NCBI GenBank assembly: GCA_031273835.1
Contig: JAISRD010000212.1
Span: forward strand, 1 to 15,037
DNA from: Treponema sp.
Lineage (GTDB): Bacteria > Spirochaetota > Spirochaetia > Treponematales > Breznakiellaceae
DNA length: 15,037 nt
Direction: 5' to 3'
Positions 12,637 to 15,037 of the stretch are shown piece after piece. Each line of letters opens with the position of its first letter. Within the stretch, counting starts at the first letter, position 1. Both the position numbers and the translations under genes were made by a program. The notes below the pieces were generated by a model. The model was not told the DNA's origin, searched no databases, and saw only the letters and a list, made by a program, of their open reading frames with translations.

Positions 12637-14457
12637 TTAGCCGTTCAGCCGTTTTTCAATGGCGTCAAGTTCGCTGTAGAGCTCCTTAGGCAGCCTGTCG
12701 CCGAATTTGGGATAGTGATTTTCCCTGACGTCGGCAATTTCCTTTTTCCAGCCTTCGGTATCCACCGAGCAAATTTCCTCCATGTCCGCCTCGCTTACCC
12801 CGCCGGGCCGGACAATTGAATCCGGCTTGGGGAGCTTGCCGATGGCGGTATCAACGCAGTTGTCCCTGCCGTCGCAGCGGTCAAAGATCCACGCCAGGAC
12901 CCTGCTGTTATCGCCATAGCCGGGCCAGATAAATTTACCCGCCTCGTTTTTACGGAACCAGTTGACAAAGAAGATCTTGGGCAGTTTGGACTCATCATGG
13001 GTTTGGCCGATTTTGATCCAATGCTTGAAGTAATCCCCCATGTGGTAGCCGCAGAAGGGGAGCATGGCGAAGGGGTCCCGCCGTATGGTCCCCACCTTAA
13101 GGTCCAGGGCGGCGGCGGTAATTTCCGATCCGACAATGGAACCCATGAAAACCCCGTGAATCCAGCTTTTTGCCTGGTTCACCAGGGGTATGGTCTTGGG
13201 CCGCCGTCCGCCGAAAAGGAAGGCGCTGATGGGCACCCCCTTGGGGTCCTCCCATTCGGGGGCGATAACCGGACACTGCCTGGCGGGGCCGGTAAAGCGG
13301 GAGTTGGGATGGGCCGCCGGTTTCTGTTCCTTGTTGTTCTTATCCTGAATCCACTCGTTGCCGTTCCAGTCGATAAGCTTTCCCGGCGCGTCGTGGCCTA
13401 TCATCTCCCACCAGACATCCTTGTCTTCGGTGAGGGCCACATTGGTATAGATGGTGTTTTTCCTGATGGTCAGCATCGCGTTGGGGTTGGAGTCCATGTT
13501 GGTGCCGGGGGCCACGCCGAAAAAGCCCGCCTCGGGGTTGATGGCATAGAGCCTGCCGTCGCTGCCGAACTTCATCCAGGCAATATCGTCCCCCACGGTT
13601 TCAACCTTCCAGCCGGGAAGTTTGGGTACCAGCATGGCCAGGTTGGTCTTGCCGCAGGCCGAAGGAAAGGCCCCGGTGATGTACTTTACCTCCCCCTGGG
13701 GATTGGTGATCTTCAATATGAGCATATGCTCCGCTAGCCAGCCCTCGTCGCGGGCCAGGACGCTGGCGATGCGTAGCGCCAGGCACTTTTTCCCCAGCAG
13801 GGCGTTCCCGCCGTAGCCCGAACCGTAGGACCAGATTTCCCTGGTTTCGGGAAAGTGGGAAATGTACTTTTTATCCAGCGGGGCGCAGGGCCATTTGCCC
13901 CCGTCTTTTTCGCCGGGCCCCAGGGGCTTCCCCACGGAATGATAACAGGGAACGAAAAAACCATCGGCCCCCAGTACGTCCAGTACCCTGGTCCCCACCC
14001 TGGCCATGATGTGCATATTGGCCACCACATAGGGGGAATCGGTGATTTCCACCCCTATCTTGGCGATATCCGAGCCCACCGGGCCCATGGAGAAGGGGAT
14101 CACATACATGGTCCGGCCCTTCATGCTTCCCCGGTAGAGTTCGGTCATGGTTTTTTTAAGTTCCTTCGGGTCAACCCAGTTATTGGTGGGACCCGCGTCG
14201 GATTCCTTTTCGCTGGCAATATAGGTCCGGTTTTCTACCCGGGCGACATCGCTGGGATCGGAGCGGAAAAGTACGCAGCCCGGCAGTTTCCCGGGGTTAA
14301 GGGGGGTCGCAAGACCCGCGTCAAGGGTGATTTGGATCATCCTGTCATATTCGGCCTGGGACCCGTCGCAGATTTCCACCGAATCGGGGGCCATCAGGGC
14401 GGAGGCTTCCTCGACCCATTTCCTTAACCCCCCATGCTTTAATTCACTGACTTTCAT
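12637..14457 (-). CDS. pckG: Phosphoenolpyruvate carboxykinase, GTP-dependent
   Basis: This cytosolic enzyme interconverts oxaloacetate plus GTP with PEP, CO2 and GDP. In fermentative anaerobes it can run in the CO2-fixing direction towards succinate, or support gluconeogenesis. The 606 residues match the GTP-type family. Visible marks are the P-loop FPSACGKTN (264-272) with the reactive Cys268 specific to GTP-type enzymes, YGSGYGGNALLGKKC (211-225), GDDIAWM, FGVAPGTN and FGGRRPKTIPLV. The ATP-type signature is absent. The ATG at 14457 has AAGGAG at 5-nt spacing and a strong promoter upstream. It is convergent with the cNMP-domain gene and divergent from the omptin-like gene. Confidence 0.97.
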   Translation of the reverse strand: MKVSELKHGGLRKWVEEASALMAPDSVEICDGSQAEYDRMIQITLDAGLATPLNPGKLPGCVLFRSDPSDVARVENRTYIASEKESDAGPTNNWVDPKELKKTMTELYRGSMKGRTMYVIPFSMGPVGSDIAKIGVEITDSPYVVANMHIMARVGTRVLDVLGADGFFVPCYHSVGKPLGPGEKDGGKWPCAPLDKKYISHFPETREIWSYGSGYGGNALLGKKCLALRIASVLARDEGWLAEHMLILKITNPQGEVKYITGAFPSACGKTNLAMLVPKLPGWKVETVGDDIAWMKFGSDGRLYAINPEAGFFGVAPGTNMDSNPNAMLTIRKNTIYTNVALTEDKDVWWEMIGHDAPGKLIDWNGNEWIQDKNNKEQKPAAHPNSRFTGPARQCPVIAPEWEDPKGVPISAFLFGGRRPKTIPLVNQAKSWIHGVFMGSIVGSEITAAALDLKVGTIRRDPFAMLPFCGYHMGDYFKHWIKIGQTHDESKLPKIFFVNWFRKNEAGKFIWPGYGDNSRVLAWIFDRCDGRDNCVDTAIGKLPKPDSIVRPGGVSEADMEEICSVDTEGWKKEIADVRENHYPKFGDRLPKELYSELDAIEKRLNG

Positions 14458-14490
14458 GAAGACTCCTTATTCATAATTCATACGGCCTTA

Positions 14491-14519
14491 ATTATAGTAG
14501 AATCCGCGGAAAAACTCAA
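14491..14519 (-). promoter_or_regulatory. pckG: pckG promoter
   Basis: On the minus strand TTGAGT (14519-14514, 4 of 6) and a perfect TATAAT (14496-14491) are 17 nt apart. The predicted leader is about 27 nt and contains AAGGAG (14468-14463), a conventional leadered arrangement. Confidence 0.65.
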
Positions 14520-14587
14520 GGACGGCCCTCCGCTTTCGCCCTATACGCTGTCCGGCATAAGGGTATATAGTTTGCGGAGGAACCTTT

Positions 14588-15037
14588 ATGAAGCTTATCC
14601 TTGCTGTTTTCTTTTCATTAAGCGCCTTTCTGCTGCAGGCCCAGTCGTTTTTTGACAACCATGCCTTTTCCCTAAGCGGCGGCCTTGGTTTTTTATACGG
14701 CCTGGGGGACGAACTGCTCTACCAGCTCGACGAAAGCGGCTACCTGAGCCGCCTCGGCTGGGACATCAAACCCCTTATCTGTTATGAACTTTCCCTTGAC
14801 CTGGCCCCGAAGAAGGCCCTTAAGCGGGCGGGCTTTTTTTCATCCCTCGCGCTGAAAGCGGGGATCTTTACCGAGGGCAACGGCCTTATGCGGGACTACG
14901 ACTGGGTTGGGGGGGGCCCCCTTACCCATTATTCGGAACACGACGCCGTTATCGACAGGGCCTTCATGGCCGCTTTTCAGGCGGGGGCGGTCTTTCCGGT
15001 GAATTCATCCCTGGCCCTGAAACTGTTCGGCGGCCTT
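14588..15037 (+). CDS. Omptin-like outer-membrane aspartyl protease, N-terminal part (runs off window)
   Basis: This is a predicted outer-membrane beta-barrel of the omptin family (OmpT, Pla), whose members cleave substrates at the cell surface. I translated 150 residues by hand from ATG 14588, which has GGAGG at 7-nt spacing. A Sec signal peptide of about 18 residues ends near LLQAQS. Alternating hydrophobic strands follow (FSLSGGLGFLYG; RLGWDIKPLICYELSL). RDYDWVGGGPLTHYSEHD (102-119) corresponds to the OmpT DQDW region: Asp103 and Asp105 align with the catalytic Asp83 and Asp85. The second catalytic pair (Asp210 and His212 in OmpT) would lie beyond the window, so activity cannot be judged. 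No clear promoter is visible; a TATATA (14564-14569) lacks a -35. Confidence 0.72.
   Translation, partial: MKLILAVFFSLSAFLLQAQSFFDNHAFSLSGGLGFLYGLGDELLYQLDESGYLSRLGWDIKPLICYELSLDLAPKKALKRAGFFSSLALKAGIFTEGNGLMRDYDWVGGGPLTHYSEHDAVIDRAFMAAFQAGAVFPVNSSLALKLFGGL

Noticed and set aside
12997..13737. 246-codon plus-strand frame opposite pckG
   Set aside because: Antisense to a gene with unambiguous PEP carboxykinase motifs; its Gly/His-rich composition is typical of a shadow frame.
1..15037. CRISPR arrays, tRNA or rRNA genes, phage genes
   Set aside because: No regularly spaced direct repeats, no cloverleaf or rRNA-like sequence and no phage-type reading frames were seen on either strand; nearly all the DNA is accounted for by the listed genes.

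Overview
The window reads as a GC-rich bacterial chromosome segment, most likely from a treponeme-like spirochaete (inference). The pointers are a PnrA/TmpC-type purine-nucleoside lipoprotein with its ABC transporter, a QueA with the FNNSRVR motif I associate with treponemal QueA, a GTP-type PEP carboxykinase, and an omptin-type outer-membrane protein. I cannot fix the genus without database searches. The genes look intact and housekeeping-like; the only mobile DNA is a short degenerate element at about 9018-9233.

Region 1 (1-7745, all minus strand) reads ruvA - pnrA-like lipoprotein - nucleoside ABC ATPase - permease - permease - uridine phosphorylase - ruvB - queA (cut by the window edge). 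ruvA, ruvB and queA are neighbours in many bacteria; here a complete nucleoside import and cleavage cassette sits between ruvA and ruvB. The cassette binds a nucleoside outside the membrane, pumps it in and phosphorolyses it to base plus ribose-1-phosphate. From the ATPase to queA the genes overlap or are at most about 10 nt apart. A perfect 32-nt palindrome with a T-run separates the abundant binding protein from the transporter and probably acts as a partial terminator.

Region 2 (7847-9255) reads rightward. A short DtxR/MntR-family regulator overlaps a small NSUN/RsmB-family m5C RNA methyltransferase. A remnant element follows, with imperfect inverted repeats around a transposase C-terminal fragment.

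Region 3 (9256-10903, minus) holds a YjjW-type glycyl-radical-enzyme activase followed by a YhhQ-type queuosine-precursor transporter. With queA, the window therefore has two queuosine-pathway genes about 9 kb apart.

Region 4 (10976-12571, plus) holds ychF and a stand-alone cyclic-nucleotide-binding-like domain protein. It converges on GTP-dependent pckG (12637-14457, minus) through a strong hairpin. pckG diverges from an omptin-like gene that runs off the right edge.

Regulatory reading: several transcription-unit heads (ruvA, the DtxR-like gene, ychF, yjjW) have a -10 box only 5-9 nt before the start codon and no well-spaced Shine-Dalgarno sequence, which suggests leaderless mRNAs. The pnrA-like gene, the uridine phosphorylase gene, the queuosine transporter, pckG and the omptin-like gene have ordinary GGAGG-type sites. 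All promoter calls were made by eye and are not experimental.
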